Assembly (NCBI GenBank): GCA_030587435.1
Contig: JAUQZC010000022.1
Span: forward strand, 1 to 64,000
Length of the DNA stretch: 64,000 nucleotides
Origin: Candidatus Baldrarchaeota archaeon
Lineage (GTDB): Archaea > Asgardarchaeota > Baldrarchaeia > Baldrarchaeales > DXJG01
Direction of reading: 5' to 3'
Shown here piece after piece: positions 8,384 through 17,132 of the stretch. How positions within the stretch are numbered: the stretch's first letter is position 1; every line of letters begins with the position of its first letter. The position numbers and the translations under genes are program-made. The notes under the pieces were generated by a model that saw nothing but the letters and a program-made list of their open reading frames with translations, ran no database searches and was not told the DNA's origin.

Positions 8384-9937
8384 ATGGAGAGGGAACCGCC
8401 TAGAATCCCGCCTTACGAAACGAAATCGATATGCCCGGAGTGCATTCTTGACGGTAAGGTTAATGTCATCACCGCAAAGGTCTACGAGGAAAACGGTAAG
8501 ATCATGATAGAAAAGACATGCCCGCAGCATGGAACATTTAAAGATGTTTACTGGGGAAGTGCAGAACAGTTTAAGAGAGTTATGAAATGGTGGTACAAAG
8601 GATTAGGTTTAGAAAACCCCAGAACACGAACACAAAAAGGTTGCCCACAAGATTGTGGTCTTTGTCCAAACCACAAAACTCACACAGCCTTAGCGTTAAT
8701 TGATGTAACAAATCGCTGTAATCTTCGCTGCCCAATATGTTTCGCAAATGCTGCCTCAGCAGGATACGTATACGAACCATCGAAAGAAGAAATTCGGAAA
8801 ATTCTCATAAACTTCAGAAATAATAGACCTGTACCAGCTCCTGCTGTGCAGTTTGCTGGTGGTGAACCAACTGTCAGAGAAGATCTGCCAGAACTCATAA
8901 AGATGGCTAAAGAAGTCGGTTTTCCTCATGTTGAAATTGCAACAAACGGATTAAGGTTGATGGATGAAGAATATGCAAGAAAATTAAAGGAAGCTGGGCT
9001 GAGCACAATATATTTACAATTCGATGGAGTTACGCCTAAACCGTACGAAATAGCTAGGGGACGTAACCTTTTACCGGAAAAGTTAAAGATTATTGAGGTT
9101 TGTAGAAAAGTGGGTCTACATAGCATCGTACTTGTACCAACATTGGTTAGAGGGGTAAATGACGATCAAGTTGGAAAAATCATAGAGTTCGCCGTTAAAA
9201 ACTTCGACGTAATAAGAGCAGTAAACTTCCAACCCGTTTCCATAACCGGAAGGATAAAACGCGAAGAAAGAGAAAAAATGCGTATAACAATACCAGATCT
9301 AATGAAACTGGCAGAGGAGCAAACAAATGGAAGAATAAAGGAAAATGACTGGTATCCGACATCATTTCCAATACCCTTAGCCAGAGCACTAGGACTTATA
9401 AAGGGAAAACCAGCTGTAGAGTTCTCAACACATCCAGCCTGTGGAATGGCCACCTTCATAGTAGTAGAAGAAAACGGTGAATATGCACCGATAACAAAAT
9501 ACATAGATGTAGAAAGATTCATAGGGACCATGGAAAAAATTGCTGACGACCTAGAAAAAGGAGGGCGAATCGATAAACTAAAATCCAGAGTAAGACTACT
9601 TGGAGCAGTAAGATACGTAAAGAAAAAAGGTCTACTAAAAGACCTAATAGCAACAATCCTAAAACGCGGAGACTACAATTCACTCGGAGAATTCATGAGA
9701 AAAATAATAATGATAGGCTCAATGCACTTCCAGGATCCATATAACTTTGATTTAGAGCGTGTAGAGCGCTGTTGTATCCACTATGGACTCCCAGACGGAC
9801 GTATTGTCCCGTTCTGCTCAATGAACAGTATTCATAGACCCGTAATTGAACGACAGTTTGCTGTATCGATTGAGGAATGGAAACGTCAAAAAGGTAAGTT
9901 GACCGAAATAGAAGCTGCTAGTATAGCTATGAGTTAA
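8384..9937 (+). CDS. tes: Tes-like radical SAM protein (tetraether lipid synthase family)
   Basis: 517 residues. An N-terminal cysteine-rich region (CPECILDGKV, CPQHGTF, then CPQDCGLCPNHK) precedes the radical SAM motif CNLRCPICF (about residue 112). FAGGEPTVREDLPEL follows (SAM-binding GGEP), with a C-terminal cysteine cluster CCIHYGLPDGRIVPFCSMN. This order matches the archaeal Tes/MJ0619 family, which joins the phytanyl tails of archaeal lipids to give macrocyclic and tetraether lipids, using several FeS clusters. ATG 8384 is chosen because AGGAGG at 8371-8376 is 7 bases upstream; GTG 8378 would be too close. Confidence 0.78.
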   Translation: MEREPPRIPPYETKSICPECILDGKVNVITAKVYEENGKIMIEKTCPQHGTFKDVYWGSAEQFKRVMKWWYKGLGLENPRTRTQKGCPQDCGLCPNHKTHTALALIDVTNRCNLRCPICFANAASAGYVYEPSKEEIRKILINFRNNRPVPAPAVQFAGGEPTVREDLPELIKMAKEVGFPHVEIATNGLRLMDEEYARKLKEAGLSTIYLQFDGVTPKPYEIARGRNLLPEKLKIIEVCRKVGLHSIVLVPTLVRGVNDDQVGKIIEFAVKNFDVIRAVNFQPVSITGRIKREEREKMRITIPDLMKLAEEQTNGRIKENDWYPTSFPIPLARALGLIKGKPAVEFSTHPACGMATFIVVEENGEYAPITKYIDVERFIGTMEKIADDLEKGGRIDKLKSRVRLLGAVRYVKKKGLLKDLIATILKRGDYNSLGEFMRKIIMIGSMHFQDPYNFDLERVERCCIHYGLPDGRIVPFCSMNSIHRPVIERQFAVSIEEWKRQKGKLTEIEAASIAMS

Positions 9938-9960
9938 TTTAGTTTATTTCATACATTATT

Positions 9961-11775
9961 TTACTCTTTCTCTTCTTCCGTTACTTCTCCTATGGGTAGG
10001 TAGTAGTATTCATTGATTGACTTTTGATATCTGTCAAGTCTTGATCCTTCTTTGTTTACTCTTGGTCTTCCTGTTTGTGGGTCGCGTCTGAATGTTATTT
10101 GCATTTCTTTGAGGAATGTGTTCATTCCCTCTCTTAGTCCCATTGGTGGTAGGGCTATTCCCTGTTTTCCAGGTTGTCCTGTGAAGATCATTAGGCTGTC
10201 TGCTATGAAGTCTTGAGCTACGATGTCGTGTTCCACAACGAATGCTGCTGCTCCTTTACTTTCCACAACTCTTCTTATTGTTTTTGCGACTGCCAATCTT
10301 TGTTCGACATCTAAAAATGCGCTGGGTTCGTCGAGTAGGTAGAGATCTGCGTCTCTGGACAGGCATACGGCTATTGCAACCCTTTGCAATTCCCCTCCAC
10401 TTAAATCTGGTACGTTTTGGTCTAAGAGGTGTTGAAGTTGTAGTGGTTGTATTATTTGTGATTTGTAAAGACTTGTTCCAAACTTGTCTTTAGCTATTTG
10501 TCTTAGTAGCATCCCTACTGTTCCATCGTAGTCTGGTGTTATGTATTGTGGTTTATAGCTGATTTTTAGCTCTCTTTGTGGCGGTGTTCCCTCGTCCGGT
10601 TTTATTATGCCTGCTAGCATTTTAACGAATGTCGTTTTTCCGATGCCGTTTGGCCCTAGTATGCCTATGATTTCACCGTAGTGAATTTTTCCTCCTTCTA
10701 TTATTAGCTTAAAGCCGTTGTAGGATTTCACCATTTTGTTAAATTCTAAAAGTACTGCTTCTGTTCCTAGTTTTTCTATTGGGGCTGGGTGAAGCTTGAA
10801 ACGTACAGGTTCATCTCTAAATCTTATGTTTTCATCGGGTAGAAAACCGTCCAGATATATGTTAATGCCCTCTCGGACACCGTGTGGATGGGACACTACT
10901 CCATATACTCCTGGCTCACCGTAGAAAACGCAGACAAAGTCTGATAGATAGTCAAGCATTGCTAAGTCATGTTCTACGACTATTACTGTTTTGTTTTTCT
11001 TGATTAGTGATCTTATCGTTTTTGCGACTTTTATACGTTCTTTAACATCCAAGTAACTTGAGGGTTCATCAAAGAGGTATACATCGGCGTCTCTAGCCAT
11101 TACAGCTGCTATTGCTACCTTTTGCAATTCCCCTCCACTTAATACACTTAACTTACGATCCCACACCATACCTAGTCCTAGTTTTTCTGAAAGTTCGTCA
11201 ATTATTCCCCTTTCATCAACCTTTTTTAAAAGTTCGCCGACTACACCTTTTGCAACTTTTGGAAGCTTAGTTATGTTTTGTGGTTTATGAACAACACGTA
11301 GTTTTTGGTTTGCCATTCTTTCAAAGTAAAGTTGTAGTTCCGATCCTCTGAAATATGTTATAATTTCATCCCATTCTGGTGGTTTATCTATTCTTCCAAG
11401 ATTAGGTTTTATTTCTCCTGATAGTATCCTGAGTGCTGTTGTTTTCCCTGCGCCATTTGGCCCAATTAAACCTGTAATTTTTCCTATTTTTGGTACTGGT
11501 AAGCGGAAAAGTTCAAAGCCGTTTTCTCCGTATCTGTGAACTAAGTCTTCTTTTAACTTCTCTGGTAGGTTTACGATGCTTATTGCTGCGAATGGACATT
11601 TCTTCACGCATATTCCGCATCCTGTACATAGTTTTTCCGATATTACGGGTTTTCCTGTTTCTTCGTCAATGTAAATAGCTGCTACTCCTGTTCTAACCAT
11701 CGGGCAGAATTTTATGCATGGAAGCCCGCAGTCCTTTGGTTTGCATCTATCCTTATTTAGCACAGCAACTCTCAT
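9961..11775 (-). CDS. abcE1: Ribosome recycling ATPase ABCE1/Rli1
   Basis: 604 residues with the full ABCE1 layout. N-terminal ferredoxin-like domain: CKPKDCGLPCIKFCP and CTGCGICVKKCP, two 4Fe-4S clusters. First ABC domain: Walker A GPNGAGKTT about 108-116, signature LSGGELQKV. Second ABC domain: GPNGIGKTT, signature LSGGELQRV, Walker B LYLLDEPS. It splits post-termination ribosomes in the archaeal and eukaryotic cytoplasm. It begins at ATG 11775, 25 bases after the preceding gene on the same strand, so the three minus-strand genes from 13350 to 9961 may be one transcript. Confidence 0.97.
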   Translation of the reverse strand: MRVAVLNKDRCKPKDCGLPCIKFCPMVRTGVAAIYIDEETGKPVISEKLCTGCGICVKKCPFAAISIVNLPEKLKEDLVHRYGENGFELFRLPVPKIGKITGLIGPNGAGKTTALRILSGEIKPNLGRIDKPPEWDEIITYFRGSELQLYFERMANQKLRVVHKPQNITKLPKVAKGVVGELLKKVDERGIIDELSEKLGLGMVWDRKLSVLSGGELQKVAIAAVMARDADVYLFDEPSSYLDVKERIKVAKTIRSLIKKNKTVIVVEHDLAMLDYLSDFVCVFYGEPGVYGVVSHPHGVREGINIYLDGFLPDENIRFRDEPVRFKLHPAPIEKLGTEAVLLEFNKMVKSYNGFKLIIEGGKIHYGEIIGILGPNGIGKTTFVKMLAGIIKPDEGTPPQRELKISYKPQYITPDYDGTVGMLLRQIAKDKFGTSLYKSQIIQPLQLQHLLDQNVPDLSGGELQRVAIAVCLSRDADLYLLDEPSAFLDVEQRLAVAKTIRRVVESKGAAAFVVEHDIVAQDFIADSLMIFTGQPGKQGIALPPMGLREGMNTFLKEMQITFRRDPQTGRPRVNKEGSRLDRYQKSINEYYYLPIGEVTEEEKE

Positions 11776-11799
11776 AGAATTCTCCTCTGCTTTGAATGA

Positions 11800-12396
11800 C
11801 TATATTTGTTGATATGTTATTTTGGCTCCGTTTATGTTTATGGTTTTATAGGGGAGAAAATATATTTTTTGATCGGCTATTCTTTCTATTTCCTCTCTGG
11901 CTATACATTCTGTGGGGTAGAATCCTTCTAACATTCTTTCAACAATAAGGACGGTTCGGTCTGGTGATTTTAATAACGGAATAACTGAATATGCATCTTT
12001 AATAGTTTGTTCTCTTTCTTTCAACTTTTTATAAAATTTTTCCAAGAGGAAGCTTATGTGGAGGAGTATAAGTATTTTAAAATCATATGTTAACTCTTTA
12101 TGATATATTTGGTGTAAGATATCCAAAAACTGTTTTTCTTCACGTATAGGGACTTTCCTTAAATAGCTTTTTAGGTATTCAAAGTCTATCTTAAATTGTT
12201 TGCAAAGGTTTTGTAAGACTTTTTCCTTAAAACTATAGGAGCAGTCAAGTATTAGGACAGGTAGCTCGTTTTTCGATGCTTCTAAAACTATTTTGTAAAT
12301 TAGAGTTAGGTAATCATTATTTTTACAGTGCAGTACTGCTATTATGTCTCCCTGCTTGAAAACAAGAACTTTATCGATAATGTTTATTTTTAGCAA
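11800..12396 (-). CDS. Unknown protein between iaaA and abcE1 (possibly degenerate RecA-like fold)
   Basis: 198 residues. The pattern of strands (GDIIAVLHCKN, LPVLILDCSYS, TVLIVERML) alternating with helices, and the opening IIDKVLVFKQGDIIAV, recall RecA/KaiC-like proteins, but there is no Walker A glycine loop or clear Walker B. The middle is a lysine- and leucine-rich helical segment (about 105-135). It lies 12 bases after iaaA and 24 bases before abcE1 on the same strand, so it is probably co-transcribed with both. I do not recognise the family; the RecA resemblance is only a pattern. Confidence 0.6.
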   Translation of the reverse strand: MLKINIIDKVLVFKQGDIIAVLHCKNNDYLTLIYKIVLEASKNELPVLILDCSYSFKEKVLQNLCKQFKIDFEYLKSYLRKVPIREEKQFLDILHQIYHKELTYDFKILILLHISFLLEKFYKKLKEREQTIKDAYSVIPLLKSPDRTVLIVERMLEGFYPTECIAREEIERIADQKIYFLPYKTININGAKITYQQI

Positions 12397-12408
12397 GCCG
12401 GGCCACCT

Positions 12409-13350
12409 TTACGGTGGATATTTTAATCCTGCTACAACCTTTGGACTGTCGGATGCCATTGTTGCCCAAGATAGACTTTCTGAGTTATGTGCTATTCCGG
12501 GGTTTCCGTACTTATCCACGGCGATAATTCCCATTGGCAGGTTGTTTTGTCTTGTTTTAACTAGTTCTATGCCTTTTTCAACGGCTTTTTGCGCTATTAA
12601 TCCGTTTCTCATGAAGTCGCATACTGTTTTGGCGAGAACTAATCTTATAGCCACTTCTCCGATGCCTGTCGCTGATGCTGCACCAGCTTCGTTATCTGCG
12701 TAGTTTCCGCATCCTATAAGCGGTGTGTCACCTATTCTTCCAGGTAATTTTAGGGTTAAGCCCCCTGTGCTTGTTGCTGCTGCTAGGTTTCCATCTTTAT
12801 CTCTTGCAACTGCTCCTACGGTATCAGTAGCAAGTTCTGGAATTATTTTAATTAATTTGGTTGTTTTCGGTAAGTACTGATATTCTCCCCTTATTAACAT
12901 CGTTTTATATTCTTTCCATATTTTTATTCTGTTCTCTGTGATAGGGTTGCATCTTTCTAAATTAAATGTTTCAGCCAGTTTCTCTGCAAAGTCTCCTGCA
13001 ATGAATACGTGGTCTGTTTTTTCCATTATTATTCTCGCAAGAGTTACGGGGTGTCTAATATTTCTAATCATTGCTACTGATCCCGCATTCAATGTTTTTC
13101 CATCCATTATTGAAGCGTCCATCTCGATTCTACCGTCAATGGTGAGTGTGGAACCTGTGCCTGCGTTAAATGTTGGATCATCTTCCATTACTTTAACAGC
13201 TTCTTCCACGGCGTCAAGTGCTGTTCCTCCCTTGCTTAATATGTCATATCCCACTTTAGCAGCGTTTTTTACGCCCCTTAAGGCTCGATCCTTAAACTCC
13301 GGTCTAATACGCCCAGCACCACCATGAACAATAATAATAAACTTTTCCAT
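12409..13350 (-). CDS. iaaA: Isoaspartyl peptidase / L-asparaginase (Ntn-hydrolase)
   Basis: 313 residues of the plant-type asparaginase family. N-terminal IIVHGGAGRI leads to the alpha subunit; the autoprocessing site and catalytic nucleophile is Thr177 in ATDTVGAVARD, followed by GNLAAATSTGG. The substrate loops GRIGDTPLIGCGNYADN and ATGIGEVAIR are present. The precursor should self-cleave before Thr177 into alpha and beta chains, and would remove isoaspartyl residues or hydrolyse asparagine. Length and motif order are normal. It heads the group running into the unknown protein and abcE1. Confidence 0.93.
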   Translation of the reverse strand: MEKFIIIVHGGAGRIRPEFKDRALRGVKNAAKVGYDILSKGGTALDAVEEAVKVMEDDPTFNAGTGSTLTIDGRIEMDASIMDGKTLNAGSVAMIRNIRHPVTLARIIMEKTDHVFIAGDFAEKLAETFNLERCNPITENRIKIWKEYKTMLIRGEYQYLPKTTKLIKIIPELATDTVGAVARDKDGNLAAATSTGGLTLKLPGRIGDTPLIGCGNYADNEAGAASATGIGEVAIRLVLAKTVCDFMRNGLIAQKAVEKGIELVKTRQNNLPMGIIAVDKYGNPGIAHNSESLSWATMASDSPKVVAGLKYPP

Positions 13351-13993
13351 ATTATTCGCCTCAAAAACGGTTTTAGGTAGGAAGACAATATTTGCAACAA
13401 ATATTAATAAAATTATTTAGTCTTAACCTCTTAGGAAGTACTGCTACAGGGCTTGCAAAGAATATACAGCAACATACATTGGATATAAGACATAAAAATT
13501 ATTTTAGAATATTCTTGGAAAGGTTAAAAATTCTTATACGATTTTAACCGTATACACCGTCAAATTTGTTCATGGTTTCTCTACTCACATGTTTTGGTTG
13601 GATAGCAAACACTTATCTTACCATGCATATGCCAACCTTTATGCTTGGCGGATATGAGCGTAATATGTGGAGTTCAGCTTACGTGGGTATTGGTAAGCCT
13701 ATGTAAGCCTTGGGGGCTCATTAGGCTCGGTCTCTCTCCTGGGTTCATAGGGAGCATATCATCGTCCTTGCCTCCGTTCGTGGTAAGGAAGCTACATCTG
13801 GTGGCTAGCATTGTAGTCGTTACGATGGTGAATCTCTGTCACTTCTTTAATATTCGATAGCGGTAACCACGAACTTAAAGTTTCGATGTGCGATATTGAA
13901 AGGGTAACTTATCTTCCCTTTATTTAAAAGAGATATTAACAGAGTGATATCCCTACACGAACATTGATAAATTTAATTTAAAATTAAGTGTAG
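13351..13993. other. Long intergenic region with a hairpin-rich core
   Basis: A 640-base gap. 13351-13540 is AT-rich, with a TATA-like stretch that could serve iaaA. 13560-13875 is richer in GC and full of inverted repeats (separate entry). 13880-13993 is AT-rich and contains TTTAATTTAAAATTAAG just ahead of the ASCH gene. No coding frame survives across the core on either strand. Confidence 0.55.
13626..13874. ncRNA. Candidate structured RNA or mobile-element end (strand unknown)
   Basis: Several perfect or near-perfect hairpins stand in a row. CATATGCCAA pairs with TTGGC/ATATG (13626-13656). GCTTAC pairs with GTAAGC (13677-13698). AGCCT at 13696 pairs with AGGCT at 13723. CTCCT pairs with GGGAG (about 13736-13755). 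A 9-bp inverted repeat GTTCGTGGT/ACCACGAAC (13776-13784 and 13866-13874) encloses a further stem, ATTGTA/TACGAT. I could not match SRP RNA or RNase P RNA conserved cores. A TnpB-type omegaRNA relic is possible. Confidence 0.4.
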
Positions 13994-14371
13994 TTGCTGG
14001 GAACTGAGAATTGGAACATAGAACGGATAGTGTTGAAAATGGGGAAGAAGACTTTAGATTTCGACGAAATCTACATTAGGAAAATACTTGAAGAGAAGAA
14101 GATAACTACTATTAGAAGGGGTGTCAGAAATTTTAAAGTTGGAGAGAAGGTTCTAATTACTTCTCAAGATAGAATATATGCTGAAGCGGAAATAACAGAA
14201 ATCAGGTGTCTGAAGGTTTCTGATTTAACCGATGAAGATGCTTTAAAGGACGGTTTTTCATCCAAAGAAGAACTTCTTAAGGCTCTAAAAAAATATTACA
14301 GTTCAATTAGGCCGAGTGACACGGTTACAATAATTGGTTTTAAAATCCTCAAAAAATTTAGTGATTTTTAA
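13994..14371 (+). CDS. ASCH-domain protein
   Basis: A 125-residue frame; the conserved part begins near KKTLDFDEIYIRKIL, so the true start may be ATG 14039. It has the ASCH (PUA-like beta barrel) pattern: an early ILEEKKITTIRRG with the conserved Thr-x-x-Arg, then FKVGEKVLITSQDRIYAEAEI, then the LTDEDALKDGFSSKEELLKAL helix and a final VTIIGF strand. ASCH proteins bind RNA or act as small-molecule or RNA hydrolases. A second ASCH gene lies at 16554..17132. It stands alone, with the sRNA downstream on the same strand. Confidence 0.75.
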   Translation: MLGTENWNIERIVLKMGKKTLDFDEIYIRKILEEKKITTIRRGVRNFKVGEKVLITSQDRIYAEAEITEIRCLKVSDLTDEDALKDGFSSKEELLKALKKYYSSIRPSDTVTIIGFKILKKFSDF

Positions 14372-14445
14372 CTATAAAAGCCAAAATAAACATTATGAAG
14401 CAAAACAAGAGGATAGTTTATATCAGGATTTAGATCTTATGTATT

Positions 14446-14515
14446 TTAGTATGATGACTGGCGACGACGCTGAGCTTACGCGATGATTGATGCCGTGGAC
14501 ACTGAACGCTACTAA
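14446..14515 (+). ncRNA. Box C/D sRNA (rRNA/tRNA 2'-O-methylation guide)
   Basis: All four boxes are present in order with correct spacing. C box ATGATGA is at 14451-14457, a 12-base guide follows, and D' box CTGA is at 14470-14473. C' box GATGATT is at 14482-14488, a 13-base guide follows, and D box CTGA is at 14502-14505. Flanking TTAGT (14446) and ACTAA (14511) can pair. In archaea such RNAs assemble with L7Ae, Nop5 and fibrillarin and direct methylation 5 bases upstream of each D box. The targets would pair with CTGGCGACGACG and with GATGCCGTGGACA; I could not identify them. Confidence 0.85.
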
Positions 14516-14584
14516 TAAAACTCGAAAGAAAATATGAGGAAAAAGGGGAGGAACAAATACTTTATCTTCAAGTGCGGTAAGACT

Positions 14585-14860
14585 TTAGGCAGTAACAGTT
14601 AATACATCTTTTGATTGCGTTGATTGTTTCTCTTCTTTCTCCTCTACATCAACTGCGATTGCAAAGTCGGGACAGTAGAGTTCGCATAGTTTACATGCTG
14701 TGCATTTTTCTATATGAAGAGGAATTGGTGGATATACTCCTTTTTCGTTCATTTTCTCAGACACGACATAAACTTTTTGTGGGCAAAAGTCGACACAAAT
14801 ATGACATCCCTTGCAAAGTTTTTCGTCAATGTATATTGCTTTAACTTTCTTAATCGGCAT
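14585..14860 (-). CDS. Two-cluster 4Fe-4S ferredoxin (oxidoreductase delta-like)
   Basis: A 91-residue protein with two cluster motifs, CKGCHICVDFCP (about 17-28) and CTACKLCELYCP (about 53-64). It opens with KAIYIDEKLCKGC and has an acidic tail. The spacing and the phrase VDFCPQKVYVVSEKMNEKG match the delta (KorD/PorD-type) electron-transfer subunits of 2-oxoacid:ferredoxin oxidoreductases, but no alpha, beta or gamma subunit is nearby. It may serve as a free ferredoxin, possibly for the neighbouring radical SAM enzymes; that is inference. Confidence 0.85.
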   Translation of the reverse strand: MPIKKVKAIYIDEKLCKGCHICVDFCPQKVYVVSEKMNEKGVYPPIPLHIEKCTACKLCELYCPDFAIAVDVEEKEEKQSTQSKDVLTVTA

Positions 14861-15055
14861 TAAAGTTCCTCCATCGGAATGCAGAAGAAGGTTGACATAG
14901 TATTATTTACTTATGCAAATACATAAAATAAAGATATCGCTACATTGCTCTCTTGATTGAATTAAGAACGGTTAAAATAGAGAATTATGTGAAAATGTTT
15001 TAATACAAAACCTCATAAACACTTCAGACATTTAAAATGAAGCTTAGGGATAAAA

Positions 15056-16204
15056 ATGATTATATACGAAGAGAAATATGCCAAGCATCTTATACATCCC
15101 ATAGACCGCTCATGGGAAATATGGAGGTTTTGTCCCCACCGCTTTGCCGCAAACATTTACATTGGTTGTTCTCATGCTTGTGTTTACTGCTATGCTCGTT
15201 CTCTCAGACCAGATTATCATAAGAGGATTGAAGTTCGTATAAATGCTGTTGAGGTGGCAAGAAAGGAGTTGAAGGAGTGGAAAGGAAGACTTCAGCCTGT
15301 GAACCTTGGATCGGCAATAGATCCATATCAACCAGCGGAAGAAAAGTATAAATTAGTGAGGGGAGTTCTCGAAGAATTCTATAGTTTTAATTCTCCGTGC
15401 TTCATTGCCACTAAATCTGACCTGGTTTTAAGAGATATTGATATTATTTCGAAACTTTCCTCTAAGAAACTTTGTGCTGTTCTCTTCACAATTACCACTT
15501 TAGATAAAGAATTAAAGAAGATGATAGAACCGTTTTCCCCATCCGTGGAAAGGAGATTAAACGCGGTTAAAGAGCTTTCAGAAGCTAAAATTCCAGTAAA
15601 TATCAGGATAGACCCGATTCTTCCGTACATAAATGATGACCCTGCTATGTTAGAAGAACTTATATCTACAATAGCTGATTTAGGAGTTCGTCATGTTATT
15701 TCTTCCGTGCTTAAGATTTCTAAAACAGTTTGGAAAAATTTTAGAACGTTTTTAAGCAAATACGACCGTACATTAATTAGGAAGTATGAGAGATTATATT
15801 TTAAGAAGGGTTTCAACGATCTTGCTGGTTATAGAAGAGCGGAAACTAAATACAGATATAAGGTTTTAAAACAAATAGCTGAGCTATGTAAGAAATATAA
15901 ACTAACATTTGGAACGTGTAAAGAGGGTTTCTTTGACCTGCATACTGAGAGATGCAGTGGACTAAAACTTAAAGGAAGATATTACCCAAGTTTAGAAAAC
16001 TACTGGAAATTTCTCTACGAAAGAAGTGAACCCACATCTTTGGAAGATATTATACATATTGCAGAAAGCTTTAGAACATCCAAAAAATATCGGAGAAAAC
16101 TTAGAACTGCTTGGCTTAAGGGAATACTTTTCAAAGATATTCCCGGAATAAAACAGGAAAAAGACCTTGAAAAAGGCATAGTTTACATGGTACAAGGTGA
16201 TTAA
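15056..16204 (+). CDS. SPL-family radical SAM protein
   Basis: 382 residues. The radical SAM cluster motif CSHACVYCYAR uses Cys38, Cys42 and Cys45, preceded by PHRFAANIYIG, typical of the spore-photoproduct-lyase-related family. NLGSAIDPYQPAEEKY, SVERRLNAVKEL and PVNIRIDPILPYINDD are the usual later motifs. Substrates of the archaeal members are not known; DNA repair is only a family-level guess. The start ATG 15056 is close to the first conserved residues. Its last 8 bases overlap the next gene, a cysteine-cluster protein, suggesting coupled expression and joint function. Confidence 0.85.
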   Translation: MIIYEEKYAKHLIHPIDRSWEIWRFCPHRFAANIYIGCSHACVYCYARSLRPDYHKRIEVRINAVEVARKELKEWKGRLQPVNLGSAIDPYQPAEEKYKLVRGVLEEFYSFNSPCFIATKSDLVLRDIDIISKLSSKKLCAVLFTITTLDKELKKMIEPFSPSVERRLNAVKELSEAKIPVNIRIDPILPYINDDPAMLEELISTIADLGVRHVISSVLKISKTVWKNFRTFLSKYDRTLIRKYERLYFKKGFNDLAGYRRAETKYRYKVLKQIAELCKKYKLTFGTCKEGFFDLHTERCSGLKLKGRYYPSLENYWKFLYERSEPTSLEDIIHIAESFRTSKKYRRKLRTAWLKGILFKDIPGIKQEKDLEKGIVYMVQGD

Positions 16205-16598
16205 AATGCAATGTAAGAAATGTGGCCAATGCTGTTTAAATACTGAAATGATGCTTTCTGAAGAAGATATAAAACGTTTGGAGTCCCTTGGCTATCCTAG
16301 AGAAGAGTTCACAGTAGAAAAGAGAGGCTTTATTTTTCTACGAAATATTAATGGACACTGCTTTTTCCTAGACCCTAAAACTATGAAATGTAAAGTGTAT
16401 GATTATAGGCCAACTGGCTGCAAATTTTACCCTATAATCTACTCAATACGTGAAAAAAGATGCGTAGTAGACGAGGACTGCCCTATGAGTCATACAGTAA
16501 CCGAGGAGGATATCAAAAAACATTGCGAAGAGATAGAAAAATTTGTTAGAAAGTTAATTAAAGAGGCTGAATTGAGAGGAAGAATCCTCGGACCTTAA
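16197..16598 (+). CDS. YkgJ-type cysteine cluster (zinc/iron chelatase) protein
   Basis: A small cysteine-rich protein opening with MQCKKCGQCCLNTEMMLSE, followed by GFIFLRNINGHCFFLDPKTM, CKVYDYRPTGCKFYPI and a final CVVDEDCPMSHTV. This is the YkgJ/UPF0153 pattern, thought to coordinate a metal or FeS cluster. GTG 16197 overlaps the end of the SPL-like gene; ATG 16206 is the alternative start, directly before the first cysteine. It probably works with the upstream radical SAM protein. Its 3' end overlaps the convergent ASCH gene by 45 bases. Confidence 0.85.
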   Translation: MIKMQCKKCGQCCLNTEMMLSEEDIKRLESLGYPREEFTVEKRGFIFLRNINGHCFFLDPKTMKCKVYDYRPTGCKFYPIIYSIREKRCVVDEDCPMSHTVTEEDIKKHCEEIEKFVRKLIKEAELRGRILGP

Positions 16599-17132
16599 CT
16601 TAACGTAGACCATACGTATAATATCCCTTAGATCTGTGCTAAGAATGATTTTATCTTTCTTAGGTGTTCTCAGAAAATATTCTAATAGTTTTTGATCGCT
16701 TTGGGAGAGTTTTAAATTCTTATCTAAAGCTAGTTTCGCAATTTTTGAGAAAACTTCCTTAGAGAAAGAGATACTTGGCCGCTCAAGCTCAAACTCTATA
16801 ACTACTACCTCATCTCCTTCCTGAATTCCCTTATAATGAGTAGATAGAGTGGCTAAAAGATGTTCTCTTCGACTAAAACCCTCAAGCATCACATCACGAT
16901 CACTTAACTCTGAAACCTTCTTTTTAGCTATTCTCCTTATCTTTCCCCAACCTATCAACCTACCCCTAGGTCCCCTAGTATAAAATTCAACAACATCACC
17001 AGGATTTAATCCTTTATCTGTTTTCCTTATCGTGGCCCTTTTAATGCCCAGTAAAATGTCTATGGCATATTTCTTATCGAAAGAAAGACGTTTAAACTTT
17101 TTACCCTTAGAATGATCTCTCATTCCTACCAT
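16554..17132 (-). CDS. ASCH-domain protein with C-terminal extension
   Basis: 192 residues. The first about 115 show the ASCH fold: FDKKYAIDILLGIKRATIRKTDKGL, GDVVEFYTRGPRGRLIGWGKI, ELSDRDVMLEGFSRREHLL and DEVVVIEFEL. The remaining 75 residues are a basic, helical extension (KIAKLALDKNLKLSQSDQKLLEYFL) not found in the smaller ASCH protein at 13994. The role is unknown; RNA binding is likely from the fold. ATG 17132 or ATG 17123 are both possible starts. The gene converges on and overlaps the YkgJ-type gene. Confidence 0.75.
   Translation of the reverse strand: MVGMRDHSKGKKFKRLSFDKKYAIDILLGIKRATIRKTDKGLNPGDVVEFYTRGPRGRLIGWGKIRRIAKKKVSELSDRDVMLEGFSRREHLLATLSTHYKGIQEGDEVVVIEFELERPSISFSKEVFSKIAKLALDKNLKLSQSDQKLLEYFLRTPKKDKIILSTDLRDIIRMVYVKLRSEDSSSQFSLFN

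Noticed and set aside
13645..13860. A 71-residue plus-strand frame
   Set aside because: It covers the hairpin-rich element, has no sensible composition and no ribosome site.
13626..13874. SRP RNA or RNase P RNA
   Set aside because: No conserved SRP helix-8 loop and no RNase P core in the right order on either strand.
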